DNA of 64,000 nt from Buxus sempervirens (GCA_947561395.2 OX387183.1:2055883-2119882); one strand, 5' to 3'; positions 23,001 through 34,835 are shown, counted from the first letter of the stretch. A program made the numbers and translations. The notes: generated by a model from the letters alone, not told the origin.

Positions 23001-25850
23001 GTCGTCTGAGCCAACGGTAATCCACCTAGGTTAAAAACGTTATTAGGTAAGGGTCTAGTTTAAATATGATCTGCTTATTGCTATTACTTATTTATATATG
23101 TCTAACTGAAATATGATTTTTGATAGATTGGTTTTGCTGACCCCAGTTAGTTGGTATAAGGCATTCTGATTCTCCCCCAAGTTGGCAGGCAGTATCCACT
23201 TATGGTGCCCTATGTATATTCCAAGACAACAGCTATGCCCATGGTTTAATGGACTGGCCGGTACTGGTCCGTACTGTGTCCTTGCAATCTAAGCCTGCAA
23301 ATTATGCCCAATGCCTAGCATCATTTGAAACATATGAGCTTTTTCTTTAGCTCCTCTTAGGATCAATTATAAGTTATCTTTGATATTGTTTATTGATTTA
23401 CAGATGTTGAAAATTTCAAAAGAGGTTCAAAATGGGAATCTATTCCTTCTGAGCACACCATTCATGAAAACAAAAACAGGACATCCTAATTGTCTTTGTA
23501 GCCAGAAAATTTTTAAATGCAGTTGCACGCCAATCTCCAAGAAAAAGAGAGAGATGCATCTTTAAATTACCTATGAGTTGAAGCATTTCTACATTTTTTT
23601 TTAATGGATGTTATCAAATCTAGCTAGGCTTTTTTCTACTTTCAAGTTAAATTCATTGATGGTACTATCAATTGTTGTAACAGTAAAAACCTCGGTTGCT
23701 AGCACGAAGTTGTGGGTTTGAATCTAAGTGCAGTCACTTTTTGCAAAAATGTAAAAGGTTATGTCTGTTGCCAATTCAACCCTCCTAGGACCCTGCTTCA
23801 ACAATACCTATGCTTGGTTATGGTCCTTTCTATACTTCTTGGACGGTAAACACTAAACGAATTTTTTTTTTCAAGTGGCATAATTTTGATTTCATTAAAT
23901 TTCACATCAAGTCCTGAAGAAGTAACATATATTTGGAAACACAGGTAATGTAGTCCCATGGATCTGAAAATCTCAACGCATAATAGGGAATGAAATTAAG
24001 TCCAATGAAAATTTTAAGTGCTAAAAGCTGATTAAGAGCAGTTTAAGCCAGAATTACGTACCAAGTGTAGCCATGACAGCGGCAAAGATGATAATGCCTA
24101 CTGGTTGCATCCTTAATTTTCCAATAGGATATTTGTAGATATTTATACTTTTCATTGACAAGTGTGTGAACCAAAGAATACCACCAGCCATAAGATCTAG
24201 AAGAGAATCTAGAGTTGAAGCAGCAATAGCTATTGATCCACTCTTTATTGTAGCAAAGGCCTGCACTTTTTTAAAGCATATTTTTATGTCAAAATGGTTA
24301 AATTTTACAAAAGGTGAAGGGATTACTCACAATAATGTGTTATACAAAGTGAGAGTTTAAGGGTATCAGAAGCCTCTAAGATCATTCCCAAAAGCTACAA
24401 AGATGTAGGGAAACAGGAAGTAACTTAAATGCCAGTAAAAAGATGTTTGCCCAATTAGAGATTTTCATTGCTCTTTCATGTTGGGCTTGTTCTCTGCGAT
24501 CTTGCTCCTCATCAATGTCATCGCCCATTTCTAGCAAATCAACTTCCTCAAAAGACCTGAGTGTTGCAAACTGTCTTTCATAGTATTCCATTTCCCCTGA
24601 AAAGGAAGGAGATGTTCAAAGTATGAGTAATAGAAGTAAATTTTTTTTAGTGACATTTGCAGCAAGACAACAGCATTATGTTTAAAATTAGCTACTTATC
24701 AGCTATAGTCTGAGCAGCTACTCATCTCATACGGAAGATATTTAAGTGATGAAAACAGTTTCGCAAATTGACACAAAACTGTGGTTCCAATAACTGATTA
24801 TTGAGAAGTAGGCCTGCCTTAAAACACAATTACCACTGAAGAATGAAGCACTTGCTTGTCTACCAAAATGACACAAATAAAAGGAAAACTCCTAAAGATG
24901 ATGATATCTGCAATGAGTTTGATATTGTTGGCATATAGGCTTTTCGGAGAATTGCACCAGCTCTATAATCTCTAAATTTTCTTTCAGAACTTCCATCATG
25001 GCATTTGATTATGGAACGCAATCCGTGCCAGTTCTAGTGATTGAAGATGAAACAATTTGAATCATGAAATTGCACAAAAAAGTCTATAGAAAAGAACCAA
25101 CCATGGACACAACCAGAACCTCTTCCAACATTGTTATTCTAGTTGTTTCACATATTTTACATCCCCAGTCATTAGTTGGAATCAAAACAAAGTATCAGAT
25201 GGATAAATTACAACTTTCTGGTCATTACTGGTCTAATGTGAAATTGGGAATTGAATCAATTGATCCCTGATCTTATGTTGCACAATACCAAGACATTACT
25301 AGTTGCAGCAGATAGTGTACTACAATTTTACTTCCTTCAAATTAATTCACACAAATACTCCTTTGCAACACTAGAATGAGAACACCTTTTTTCTTAAATT
25401 TTTTCAAAAAAAAATAAAAAGGACAGAGAAACAGAACATTTCTTTACACGTCTCTCTCTACACATAAATATCGATCATAAGTGAATATATTTCCTTAAGA
25501 GGATTAAAAATGGAAAAGCTAAATCTGTTTTCATGGTGGTATAGTTGAGATTGATGATGCAAAGTGAAACAACCCTTCTGACTTCTGCTTCTCTTTTCCT
25601 TACCACTAGATAGAAACGAAACCAAAAATTGATTCAAAAAGTTACCTTCGTTCAATCATCTTGTTTGAGAGAGGCTAACGTGGCGAGGATTCTCAGAATC
25701 TAAACCAGACCGAAACTTATCGGGCAATTTGGAGACGAATTCGGTTCTAAGAGAGTTAACCGCGTTCCTGCGGTTAATCTTTAATTGCCCTTTTTCACCT
25801 GGAATTTGCTCTTCCATCAACAATAATCGCGTTTGTGCATCACCTTCCAT
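20009..25850 (-). pseudogene. Metal tolerance protein, Mn-CDF group (copy B), full length but broken
   Basis: All seven exons are present with the lengths of the intact copies: 25646-25850, 24424-24596, 24062-24260, 21822-22000, 21556-21706, 21202-21335, 20009-20188. Two lesions are visible. Codon 65 in exon 1 is TGA where A2 and C have GGA. The exon 2 donor reads AAG|TTACTT instead of AAG|GTACTT (plus strand 24422-24424), so the invariant +1 G is lost. Both DxxxD metal sites survive. Other replacements include PEDLP to QEDLP in exon 7. Translation from the exon 2 Met (residue 71) could still give a transporter lacking the N-terminal tail, but the donor loss should disturb splicing. Most likely a recent pseudogene. 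Confidence 0.85.
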
Positions 25851-26216
25851 TCAACCGAATAAAAACAATCTTCTTTCAAAACCCAGATTAAATCTTACTC
25901 TCCCACTCTCTCTCTCTCTCTCTGTGTAGGGATTCTTCCAATCCATACCCCGGGAATAGCACAGTTAGATTTCGCTTTCGTCTTCCAATGGAAATTGTCT
26001 TCTTCTGGAGGTATCTGTGCCTGTGGATACCAGTTTCATGTTTTGACTTGTATCATGTCTCTGTCTTTATCTTTGTCTTCTACCAAACCAGTTTTGAGTC
26101 TTTTGACTGCTTCCAGGCGTCTCTGTCTTAAAACAGTTTGTTAATTGCTAATCTCAATCGGAACTCGGCCCCAAAATCAAATACGGTTCCCTCAGTGACT
26201 CAGTTTTGATTGGATC
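25851..26216 (-). promoter_or_regulatory. Promoter and 5' UTR region of MTP copy B
   Basis: Related to the upstream regions of A2 and C; the CT tract at 25,908-25,923 is the 5' leader purine tract on the coding strand. Homology stops at 26,216, where a hAT MITE remnant is inserted. Confidence 0.5.
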
Positions 26217-26510
26217 GAAGGTTTACAGAATTACAGTTTCGGTGCCGGTGGCGGCAACGAAATGGCGTGCCGCCGAAACGGTGGAAAAAATAAAAAAAGG
26301 GCAAAAATAGGGTTTTTTTTTTCCAGATTTTGGGAAAATTTCGGCGGCACGCCGCCTCGTTTCGACAATAAAAAATAAATTTTTTTCTGTTTTGCCCGTT
26401 TCGTTCGGCACACCGCACCGTTTCGCTGACAAATCGTCGAAATTTTGCCAAAATCACCAGCGATGCACCCTGATGATTTCCCCCAGCGAAACGCATCGCT
26501 GGGGGCCACC
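26217..26510. mobile_element. hAT-type MITE, CAAGGTTT family, one end lost
   Basis: The left tip (GAAGGTTTACAG...TTACAGTTTCGG) and the subterminal hairpin CCCCCAGCGAAACGCATCGCTGGGGG region match the complete elements at 11154 and 51875, but the right tip is missing. It interrupts the promoter of copy B between stretches that are adjacent in copy C (44,785 and 44,790). Frames through it in several phases are by-products of its GC-rich repeats. Confidence 0.75.
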
Positions 26511-27437
26511 AACGAATGATGCTGAATATTGATAAACTCGCCGAGTTGATTCTTACTCAACGAGTCAGCAATAGTCCAACTCAACATGATTCCTGTTGAG
26601 GTGCCACCTTTCCACAAATTAGGTTATTTTAGAACAAATTGGCCCATAAGTTTTGATTCAATAGTAATAGAGTAAATCAGAAGCCTCAAACACCCTCCTC
26701 AATGTGGATATTCTCTTTTTCTCTAATTTTCTTTGTGGGTACTTGAATAAGTCTCAAACACTAATTTCTCTTTCCTTTATGTGACTATTTTCTCTTTTTT
26801 CCTCCAAGATAGATATAAAACATAAGAAAAAGATATATATAGATATATATATATATATAATATGAAAAATATAAGAACAAAATATTCCCTCTAAATATAA
26901 AATAATATATATTTTAATAGATAAACATATATGATGAAACATATGATACTATTATATATGTTTTAATAGTAAAAATTATTGTAAACTATTTAACAATATG
27001 TAATTCAAGAAAAAAAAAAGGGGGTTCTAATGAGCACAGAAAAAACAACTAGTAATTTTAATTGGTTACGTTACCTGTTCTAAACCTAGCAACAGGAAAG
27101 CTTGGATAAGGTTAGTGGCTAATCAGACTATAATACTACTAGACAAATCCTTAAAGTTCTGAATTTTTTTTGGTTAGTCAGTCGGTGTGTGGGGGGTGTT
27201 GCTGCCAGCACAACATCTAAAGACATGTTTTTCCACATTGAAAATTTTGAAACAACTGTAAACAGTGACAGATGACTTCATCCTGTCGGTTGGTGAGAAA
27301 TTTAATCCTATCGAACATTTTGTCATTTCCTTTTGCTTTTTGGAGTTTAGTGGCTTCAAATCAATGTTTAAACCATGGGTACCGACTACAGTATCAGTGG
27401 GTGTGTGTAATTAAATACCAAAAATGACACTGATATC
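26511..27437. other. Spacer in unit 1, AT-rich
   Basis: Counterpart of about 45,410-46,165 in unit 2. It has a TA-rich run near 26,830-26,860 and no supportable gene. Confidence 0.5.
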
Positions 27438-28035
27438 TGAGAGGAGGGGGGAATATTCCACTTAGATTTTTGGCCCCCCCTCCCCCCCAAGAATTAGGAG
27501 AGGAGGGGGGAATATTCCACTTAGATTTTTGGCCGCCCCCCCCCCCCCCCCCCCCCCAAGAATTAGGAGAGGAGGGGGGAATATTCCACTTAGATTTTTG
27601 GCCCCCCCCTTCTTTTTATTCCAAACCTTCCTTTCCACAAACAAAAAGACCCCCCTCTGCTTTTCCCATGTTCCAATCTAAATCCTACATACTTTTATGC
27701 AATTTCCACAAACAAAAAGACCCCCTCTGCTTTTCCCATGTTCCAATGTAAATCCTACCTACTTTTATGCAATTTTCCACAAACAAAAAGACCCTCCTCT
27801 GCTTTTCCCATGTTCCAATGTAAATCCTACCTACTTTTATGCAATTTTCCACAAACAAAAAGACCCTCCTCTGCTTTTCCCATGTTCCAATGTAAATCCT
27901 ACCTACTTTTATGCAATTTTCCACAAACAAAAAGACCCTCCTCTGCTTTTCCCATGTTCTAATCTAAATCCTACCTACTTTTATGTAATTTTTAATGGGG
28001 GTTAGGATGTGCAGTATGCACGTGCCACTACTAGC
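27438..28035 (+). mobile_element. Helitron-like insertion carrying a minisatellite
   Basis: This block is absent at the matching place in unit 2 (near 46,160-46,280). It opens with three copies of a GAGGAGGGGGGAATATTCCA segment followed by C-runs, a motif shared with the small Helitrons at 44994 and 49288 (GAATATTC near the 5' end). It ends with GTGCAGTATGCAC, a small hairpin, followed by CTAG at 28,031-28,034. The ends are not the clean A^T target, so the class is inferred. Confidence 0.45.
27638..27995. repeat. 72-bp minisatellite, about five units
   Basis: Near-identical units containing CAAACAAAAAGACCC, CTGCTTTTCCCATGTTCCAA and AAATCCTACCTACTTTTATG repeat with a 72-bp period (first unit slightly shorter). 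Since 72 is a multiple of three, frames stay open across the array on both strands; these are not genes. Confidence 0.9.
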
Positions 28036-28974
28036 GTATACTAAAATATCATTTTAATATATTTAAAATACTATTTTTATATATATCATATATAAAAATA
28101 CATATTTTGTTAATAAGTATATTATCCATTTTCTATTTAGAAAAGCCTTTTTGCATTTTATTCCGGGTCAACCCCGTCCGCCAGTTACCGACCCGATAAG
28201 GGTAGGTTCAAATTCAGCAAAACTCGACCGGTTGCCACCCATATTTAAAACCTTGGGTTGAATCACACAAGATAACGATGGGCAAGTGTTATACCTTGTC
28301 ATGAGAAGTCCCATCGTGGCCCTTAAGCTGCATTTGGACAATGAGAAACTTCGTCATGATGCTGTTTCTTTCGTTCCGGTGTGACGGGAATTTTTTTTTT
28401 CTTAATTTCTCCTTTAAGATGCAGGAATCCTTCATTTTCTTGAAGTTTTTCGATTTAAATACAGCCAATGAACTCAACAAATTGAATTGTACTCAAGAAG
28501 ATAAGAAAAAAAAAGAAAAAAAAAAGAAGATAAGAAGAAAAGAGATACCACGCATTAATTTCCTAAATTATCCCACGGAAAGATCGTTTTCACTGAAGCA
28601 TTCTTACCAAAAAAAAAAAAAAATGGTTTTCACTGAAGCATCTAATAAGTCAGAGTGAGTCTTGTTTAGGACTTCTTGTTTTTTGTCTCTGGCTATCGAT
28701 CCCCCACTTTCTGTCATCAATTCTGTTTGATGAAGCGAGGGTGATCACTTATGTTTGAAAGGTTCATTAATACATTGGGTCTTGTTTAGCCAAAAAAAAA
28801 AAAGAGAGTCAAAGTGAGTCAAATTGGAGTCTTGATATAGAGCAAAAAAGAAAATACTGAGTCACCTCGTCCAACCCACCAGGTTTATTTGCTGAGTTGG
28901 TCGATTTACTTACCATCTTAGCTCCTAACAAATCCTAATGACTAAAAGACCGAGTCTAAAATAAAAGCAACTGA

Positions 28975-29212
28975 CAGTGGTGGAACCAGGATTTCAAATC
29001 TTGGGGGGGGGGGGGGGGGGGGGGGCAAAAAAAATTTTCAATTAACACTTCTCATGAAATATAGAAATTTTAATGAGTTGGGGGTGAGCAAATTAGAAAT
29101 TTTAGAAGGGATTCTCATGAAATATAGAAATTTCAATGAGTTGGGGGGCAAATCAGAAATTTTAGAAGGAATTCTTATGAAATATAAAAATTTTCAATGA
29201 GTTGGACCACTG
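28975..29212. mobile_element. hAT-type MITE, CAGTGGCGGAACC family, degraded
   Basis: Ends CAGTGGTGGAACCAGG and, reversed, CAGTGGTCCAAC; the flanking 8-mers GCAACTGA and CCAACCGA match at six of eight bases. The interior has a long G-run (29,005-29,025) and three repeats of an ATGAAATATAGAAATTT segment. Complete relatives: 30153-30380 and 53235-53585. Confidence 0.6.
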
Positions 29213-29313
29213 CCAACCGATCCAAGAAATTCGGACAGAGTTTTCATTTTAGCCAGCGAGTTCTTAAACATACAAAGAGAAGCACTTGAGAGTTCAGAGT
29301 TCTCGTATCATAC

Positions 29314-29503
29314 CCTTGGAGCTGATAGCGTTGGCAGGTTTTGTGGTGAAGGACTCGTTGGATCCATAGTTTCTCTCCCAAGCGAACTGAAACCTGTGAA
29401 AGAAATTAGCCCTAGCCTCACTGTATCCGCCATTTCTCCTCTGATCTTCTCCGTCCCCATTCATCTGCTTTAGCAGCAGTGTCTCGTCACACGCAGTAGC
29501 CAT
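29314..29503 (-). CDS. Orphan first exon, MATACDETLLLKQ type (unit 1 copy)
   Basis: A 190-nt exon from ATG (29503) to an AAGG|GTATGA donor. It encodes about 63 residues, hydrophilic, with EARANFFHRFQFAWERNYGS. The unit 2 copy (47480-47669) has identical length, start and donor. Between the two I count about five amino-acid changing and two silent differences, so there is no sign of purifying selection since duplication. I found no second exon downstream in either unit. It may be a captured or truncated 5' gene end. Family not recognised. Confidence 0.4.
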
Positions 29504-29716
29504 CGATCGATCTTTGCTTCGGATTGCTTTCAGAGATTGCTTTCAGAAATATATCTTTCTGACCTGCAGCCGATGATTGTGCAGAGAGCTTTGAGCTCAA
29601 CTAGTTTTATGTTTGTCTGCAACCTACCTTGTGCTTCTGTTTTCCAAGCAACTGCAAGAGTAAGGACAAACTACAATCTGTTGTTTCTATATATTCATCA
29701 TAAAGAGGAGTCTCTT

Positions 29717-29734
29717 CCTTTTTTTTTGGTGAAA
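29717..29734 (-). mobile_element. LINE-tail micro-insertion, 18 bp
   Basis: An insert of C2, T9 and GGTGAAA between two copies of AGGAGTCTCTT (29706-29716 and 29735-29745). Unit 2 has a single uninterrupted AGAGTCTCTTT at this place (near 47,904). Read as the poly-A end of an extremely truncated retroposon. Confidence 0.6.
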
Positions 29735-29893
29735 AGGAGTCTCTTTCGCCATATGTGCCAAGAACACAAAACACAATTGCATTGGTTTCGGCGCTTCTGG
29801 GAGGGAATCTTCAATCTTGGACAGTGAAGCTTATAGATATAGGTGTCCCATGGGTCTACACTGCTTTTTCAATAATGTCAATGATGTTTTGAT

Positions 29894-29909
29894 TTTTTTT
29901 TTGGTAACG
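29894..29909 (-). mobile_element. LINE-tail micro-insertion, 16 bp
   Basis: T9 followed by GGTAACG between two exact copies of CAATGATGTTTTGAT (29879-29893 and 29910-29924). Unit 2 keeps the empty site near 48,289-48,303. Confidence 0.7.
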
Positions 29910-30052
29910 CAATGATGTTTTGATTAGTGATGTAACATGGGACACAAGCCTGATTAGTGATGTCAATGATGTTTTGATTAGTGACGTAACATGGGACACT
30001 TATTTTATCAGAAGCACGGTATCCATGCGCTTGTCAATTTACTTCTTGTGAT

Positions 30053-30440
30053 AGTTTTATCTGCAGCCCATAAATGAAGCCTCCATAATCCACATGATGC
30101 AAATACGTATCCCGTGACTAAAAATTATTAGTTGCGTGTTTGTATCCACAGGCAGTGGCGGAACCACGCTATGTCTAGGGGGGCCAGTATATATTTTTTA
30201 AATGAAAGTATATATTTTTCTATATTTTTTAAATGAAAATTATGTTTCGCCACCCCCCCCCCCCACCCTAAAATTTCTGGTTTGTCCCTTTTTCTCCATG
30301 AAATTTTTGTATTTCATGTATAAGTGTTAATTGAAATTTTTTTTTGCCCCCTCAGATTTGGAGTCTTGGTTCCGCTACTGTCCACAGGACACGTGTTTGT
30401 ATCCTGTCGAGGCTTCACTTAAGGGCTACAGATAAAGCCA
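30053..30440. mobile_element. Foldback MITE, GGCTCTATCTGCAGCCC family, with a nested insertion
   Basis: Ends TTTTATCTGCAGCCCATAAA and, reversed, GCTTTATCTGTAGCCCTTAA enclose about 160 bp of element plus a 228-bp hAT MITE (30153-30380). A second, uninterrupted member is at 46723-46868. Its palindromic core contains GTGTTTG(T/C)AT(C/T)CAC. Confidence 0.65.
30153..30380. mobile_element. hAT-type MITE, CAGTGGCGGAACC family, complete
   Basis: 228 bp with ends CAGTGGCGGAACCA and, reversed, CAGTAGCGGAACCA. It has an exact 8-bp target-site duplication TCCACAGG at 30145-30152 and 30381-30388. The interior has a C-run at about 30,251-30,266. It is nested in the foldback MITE around it, so it is the younger of the two. 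Confidence 0.85.
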
Positions 30441-31411
30441 CCGCAGGAAGTGATCCGTGCGCTTGTATGGGTAATTTGAACGACTTAAAAAGTCTCCATT
30501 GAAGATAAGATATCGAGCACTTTTTTTTTCAATTTGGTGAGAATGGATTTTGAACCTCAACAAATGGTTAAATAAAATGGGTTCTGTGGCATAAGAGAGG
30601 TATTAATCGTCTAATGCACAATCTGCACCTCTTCTTAAATAATAAGTAGGTTGAAAATGGTCACTTGACGTTTAATTATCTTCTTATTTGTGTGTTAAAA
30701 GTTCTTAATCCAAAACGGGTTTCAAGGGTCCAGATTTCCAAGTCTTAACGTATTTAAAGTTGGGTGGATCAGCTTGCGAATTCTATATGAATAAACCCTC
30801 GATCTGTCTTCATAAATTAAAGGTAAATGTAATGTAAAACAACCGGCCAGAATGTTGGTCGGTACGTGTCCGTAACCTTAAAAAATCCTACTTTTAGGGG
30901 TGACAATGGGGTGGGTTTGGGGATGGCAAAGGGTATTTTTCCTTTTTAAATATAAATCAAGAACTAGTTTTATGTAATGTACAAGCCAAAACCAAAGTGA
31001 AATTAACCTATAAGGTCCCTGAAATCTATAATCGACCCTAATAGATTTGGCTCTGTTTATCGGTTTTAATCAAACCCTTGCCTTTCCCAGCTAAAATTTT
31101 ACATAAATTTGTATTTTATTTTGGAAAAATACCATTTATAAGTAATAAATGGATGTAGGTTGGGTGAGGGCAATTAAAGTAGCATGTTACAGCTTAAATA
31201 GTTCAGGGCCAGTAGCTACTCCTTCAGGTCATTAAATACTTTTGCTGAACACCTCAGAACGTCCTTCAATGTAACTTATTATTGGTGGTCTTGGTATCCT
31301 AGATAAGGATTTTGAGTTTGGTGGTTGAGCTTATTATTGACTTCTATTAAATACAACATGCCTATTAATATCTTCTTTATCGAAGGTCTAACTATTAAGC
31401 TTGTATAGGAC

Positions 31412-31541
31412 TTGAAATCTGCTGGAGCCCTTGGTTGGAAGATCTGTTGGTCCAACGATGAAATATATGTCCACATAAGTGCATGAAGTCTATGTGTACA
31501 CACCCTCCATCGTTGGACCAGCAGATGTTTCAGCGTGAGGG
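31412..31541. repeat. Foldback repeat, GTTGGTCCAACG family (copy 1)
   Basis: Inverted arms around TTGGTCCAACGATG and CATCGTTGGACCA. The same family is at 45297-45406, 49729-49870, 53586-53720 and 58866-58995. Copy 3 is the unit 2 counterpart of this one. Confidence 0.7.
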
Positions 31542-32127
31542 ACCAGTGGATATGATCTTCTCATATAGTTTGTGAGAAGTTCTTTTCATCCTCTTGTTAG
31601 CTGTGAAGCACATTAAAGAATAGTTTATGAATTGTTATTAATTACCAAAAATGAAAAAAATGTTATTAATTGACTATCATAGATAAACTTTAACAGAATT
31701 AAATAATTGAAATAAAATGACAGATTTTGAATGGTACAAACATGTATCTCTCAAAAATTAACAATTTTCACAAGAATACAAGCATGATACATGTAAGAAA
31801 AGATTTGTGTTTTGGCTTACCAAAATTATTTGCCTAAAAAAAATTGAAAACAATATGATAATAAAGACCTCAATTAATGGCCAACTTATACAACTGGTTG
31901 TCATATATATATACACTAGTAGAGTGTATGTGCTTATATACACTAGTAGAGTGTATGTGCTACCTACACGTACGTAGATAAAAATGTTAGGACATGTAAG
32001 GGATAACAAATTAATGAATGGTATCTTTTGGAAAGTGAAAAATGAAAAAAGACAAAGTTATCCATTTAAATATACAAGACAAAATATCATTAGAAGGTTA
32101 TTTTTAAATAAAAAAAAAAGTATATAT

Positions 32128-32577
32128 ACCAAAGGGATCTAAATTGCAACTACATCTTGAATTGAAAATCATTTAAGCATTGCAAAACCTTGAGATCTAA
32201 GATCTGAACCTTTTGATGTTTACGTTGTAGCCTAAGAAGTAGCTATAGTAAGTGCAACCAAGAAGATATGTTCAAGCATCTAAATGCATAGAATGCTAGA
32301 ACTAAAAAGCAAGAAACCATGCCAGAATATCAACTAGGGGATTAGACTACGCGCATAACAAATTGCTTTGAACCCACTTAGAAAAAATTAGACTAAGGGT
32401 CTAAAGTGAATTTGGTTAGCAAATTATGTAAAACCCACTTAGAAAAAACTTCAACAAGAGTTCAAATCGCATGCAGTTCAATTATACTGATGTGTCATAA
32501 CAAATCCAAAAATATAGAAAAAACCAAGAGACGATTTGGGTAATAGATTATCTGATCAAAATTTGGCAGTTCTATGA
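32128..32577. mobile_element. Right part of the Pack-MULE-like element, second copy
   Basis: Counterpart of 17,462-17,916: the captured exon 2 piece followed by the right inverted arm, ending ATTTGGCAGTTCTATG. The left arm is absent because the duplication joint cuts the element. The exon 2 copy here has an in-frame stop not seen in the other copies. Confidence 0.6.
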
Positions 32578-33896
32578 TTTAATGCTTAAAACCTTCTCAT
32601 ATTAGCCATATGGGAGACTTCAAACTTCAGATCTCAACAACTCTTATGCGGACTCTAGAATTCTTAAAACCTCAAGCAGGTCCGCCCTTTCAAGATCCTT
32701 ATAGAAGACTAAACCCTAGAGAAGAGATTTACCCACTACAAATTTTGGGTGAATTAGTGGCGACTTATTACCGGCGGTTTCATGAAATCACCAGTAATGA
32801 CATGTATTGAGGTGCTTCGAATCCGAGTGGGTTAAAAATATTCAGCACTCTTTAACGGCACTTGTTTTTGGAAGCGCCAACGATGTTTATCAAATCCCTT
32901 CTTCTACAATTATTCTCGACTGCAAGCCCTTCGTTCTTCTCTTCCTAATCGAGCAAGCCCTTTTTGTAAGCTTGATTTCGTTTTTGCCTTGAGGCTTCTC
33001 TGGTGGATCCTATCGGCAGTAATTCTGATCGGAACAGAAGAGCAAGACAAGACCGATCGATCTCGATCTGTCTCACTCGCAGCCGGCTAGGTTTTCTCCT
33101 CAGAAGGTCGGTTACAATGGTTTTGGATTTGAGCTTGTTGAGTTGTTGTTTTATATGAATTACTTCAATTTGAGTTTGCTTTACTTTGAGATTTTGATAT
33201 TTAGTTCTTGTAATTGTAACTTGGAATTTGGATCTGTTGATTATGGATTCACTCTCTTTCTCCCTCCCTCTGGCCCTCAGTTTCCCTCCTTTTTGCAATT
33301 CTTCTTCTTCTATAGACGTAAATTGCTTGCCAATGTTCAGGTTATGTGATTTGAGAACTTTACCTTATTTTTTGTAAGGATTTCAATCCGTTTGGCTAAA
33401 TTGTTTTTATCCTCTTCGCTTTCTGATTCTAGTCAGGATTATAGCATAATTTTATAACACAAAAACCAACCTATACATAAATAATCAAAATTTGTTTCCA
33501 TCAACATTAGCTATAACGTTTTCAGTTCTATTTCAAAAATCATTTGGATTATAACTATCGGGTTGTCGTAAGAGGCTGCTGATCCCTTGGATTAGAGGCA
33601 TAAAGCAGGTGGATGAACTGGTAAAAAAGCAAATCCCTTCTTCTTATCAGCCTATGACTTCATTTTAGTAGGTATTGATTCTGCTAGAAACAATGATTTG
33701 TGTATCAGAATTTTCCCACCCTGTCTTGGTTGCAGCCATGTCAATTTACCAACACAAGGGAGAGAGAGATAGCACAAATACCATGACCTATTATTTTTTA
33801 TTCTCAAACATGGACCATGAAACTACTACTGATGTATCTTTTGTTTATGGTCTTGCCAAAATTGCAGTTGTAACCTTTACTAGTGAAATAAATATT

Positions 33897-34144
33897 GACA
33901 TTAATTTATGAGAGTGAATGCCACTAAAAAATTAAGGATTATTAGGGAGGGCTTTTAAACAGTTGTTAGCAAACATTGTAATGATGCAAACCACTCAACA
34001 AATCACAATTATAAAAGATTGACATTAATTTATGAGAGTGAATGCCACTACAAAATTAAGGATTATTAGGGAAGGCTTTTGAACAATTGTTAGCAAAACA
34101 TTGTAATGATGCAAACCACTCAACAATTCACAATCATAAAAGAA
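33897..34144. repeat. 124-bp direct tandem duplication
   Basis: Two near-identical units starting GACATTAATTTATGAGAGTG at 33897 and 34021, inside the CACTA element. Confidence 0.9.
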
Positions 34145-34728
34145 AAATAAGAACTAGAAAATCATCTAAAGAAAATACTCAAAATAGTTGTTTGCTACTC
34201 AATTCACAACTCAGCATAATAGTGAACTGATTGGTGAGTGGAGAGTAGGCATATTTGGGACTCTAGATTACTTAACTCTTCAGTATTTTATATATATTGT
34301 AATTAATTACAGCATCATCACTAGTACTGCTTTATGATATTAAACAATATCTAAACTGTAATGCTATCACTGATGTTTCTTTTGTGTCCTCGTCCTTGGC
34401 TTTTCAAACTTTCCTAGGATGCATATACAAACACTTAAATTAAATAGTATCTTGCAAGACTTTTTGAAAGTTCAAGCTTTATGTTGGCATTTTAATGTAA
34501 TGCATGCATACAACCAACTATGGATATGGTCATGCATGCATGATTTTTCACGAAATTACTAGTTAATCTTATTTGATAATATACAGTATTATGACAGGAA
34601 CAGAATTGATTCCTCGGACAAAAAAGAAAGAAAAAGAGGGTAATTATATAAAGAATTTTAATCAGCTATCTACTATTGCATGAGTTGCATTTAGCATTGA
34701 TTCTAAGTATATCAGGATTTTATTACAG

Positions 34729-34835
34729 GTATGGTAGCTTCTATTCTGGATCCACAACCTGGAGAAACCATCATTGACTGTTGTGCCGCACATGGAGGGA
34801 AGACCCTGTTCATGGCTTCACACTTGAGGGGCAAG
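34729..34835 (+). pseudogene. Captured exon of an NSUN/RsmB-type RNA m5C methyltransferase
   Basis: A 107-nt exon-like block with a TTACAG acceptor and AAG|GTGATT donor. It encodes VASILDPQPGETIIDCCAA followed by HGGKTLFMASHLRGK. This is SAM-binding motif I of the NOL1/NOP2/Sun family, normally D-x-C-A-A-P-G-G-K-T; here the Pro is His. The family methylates C5 of cytosine in rRNA or tRNA. No catalytic Cys exons are found nearby, so it is a fragment carried by the CACTA element rather than a working gene. Confidence 0.75.

Larger units (their letters stand above)
17462..32127. repeat. Tandem duplication unit 1 (MTP B unit), about 14.7 kb
   Basis: From an ACCAAAGGGATCT motif at about 17,462 to an A-run plus GTATATATA at about 32,127, the order is: small gene, MTP B, promoter, orphan exon and foldback repeat. 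The same order follows head to tail in 32,128-50,410. The start lies inside the captured piece of the Pack-MULE-like element. Confidence 0.8.

Noticed and set aside
25064-25270. Conserved frame opposite MTP intron 1 (also at 43441-43650 and 3505-3714)
   Set aside because: It is conserved only because the introns are recent duplicates; there are no coding-type substitutions, and it lies antisense in an intron.
26200-26617. Overlapping minus-strand frames near MTP B promoter
   Set aside because: They run through the GC-rich hAT MITE remnant, where stop codons are scarce by composition.
27685-28005. Repetitive frames on both strands with a 24-residue period
   Set aside because: They are produced by the 72-bp minisatellite.
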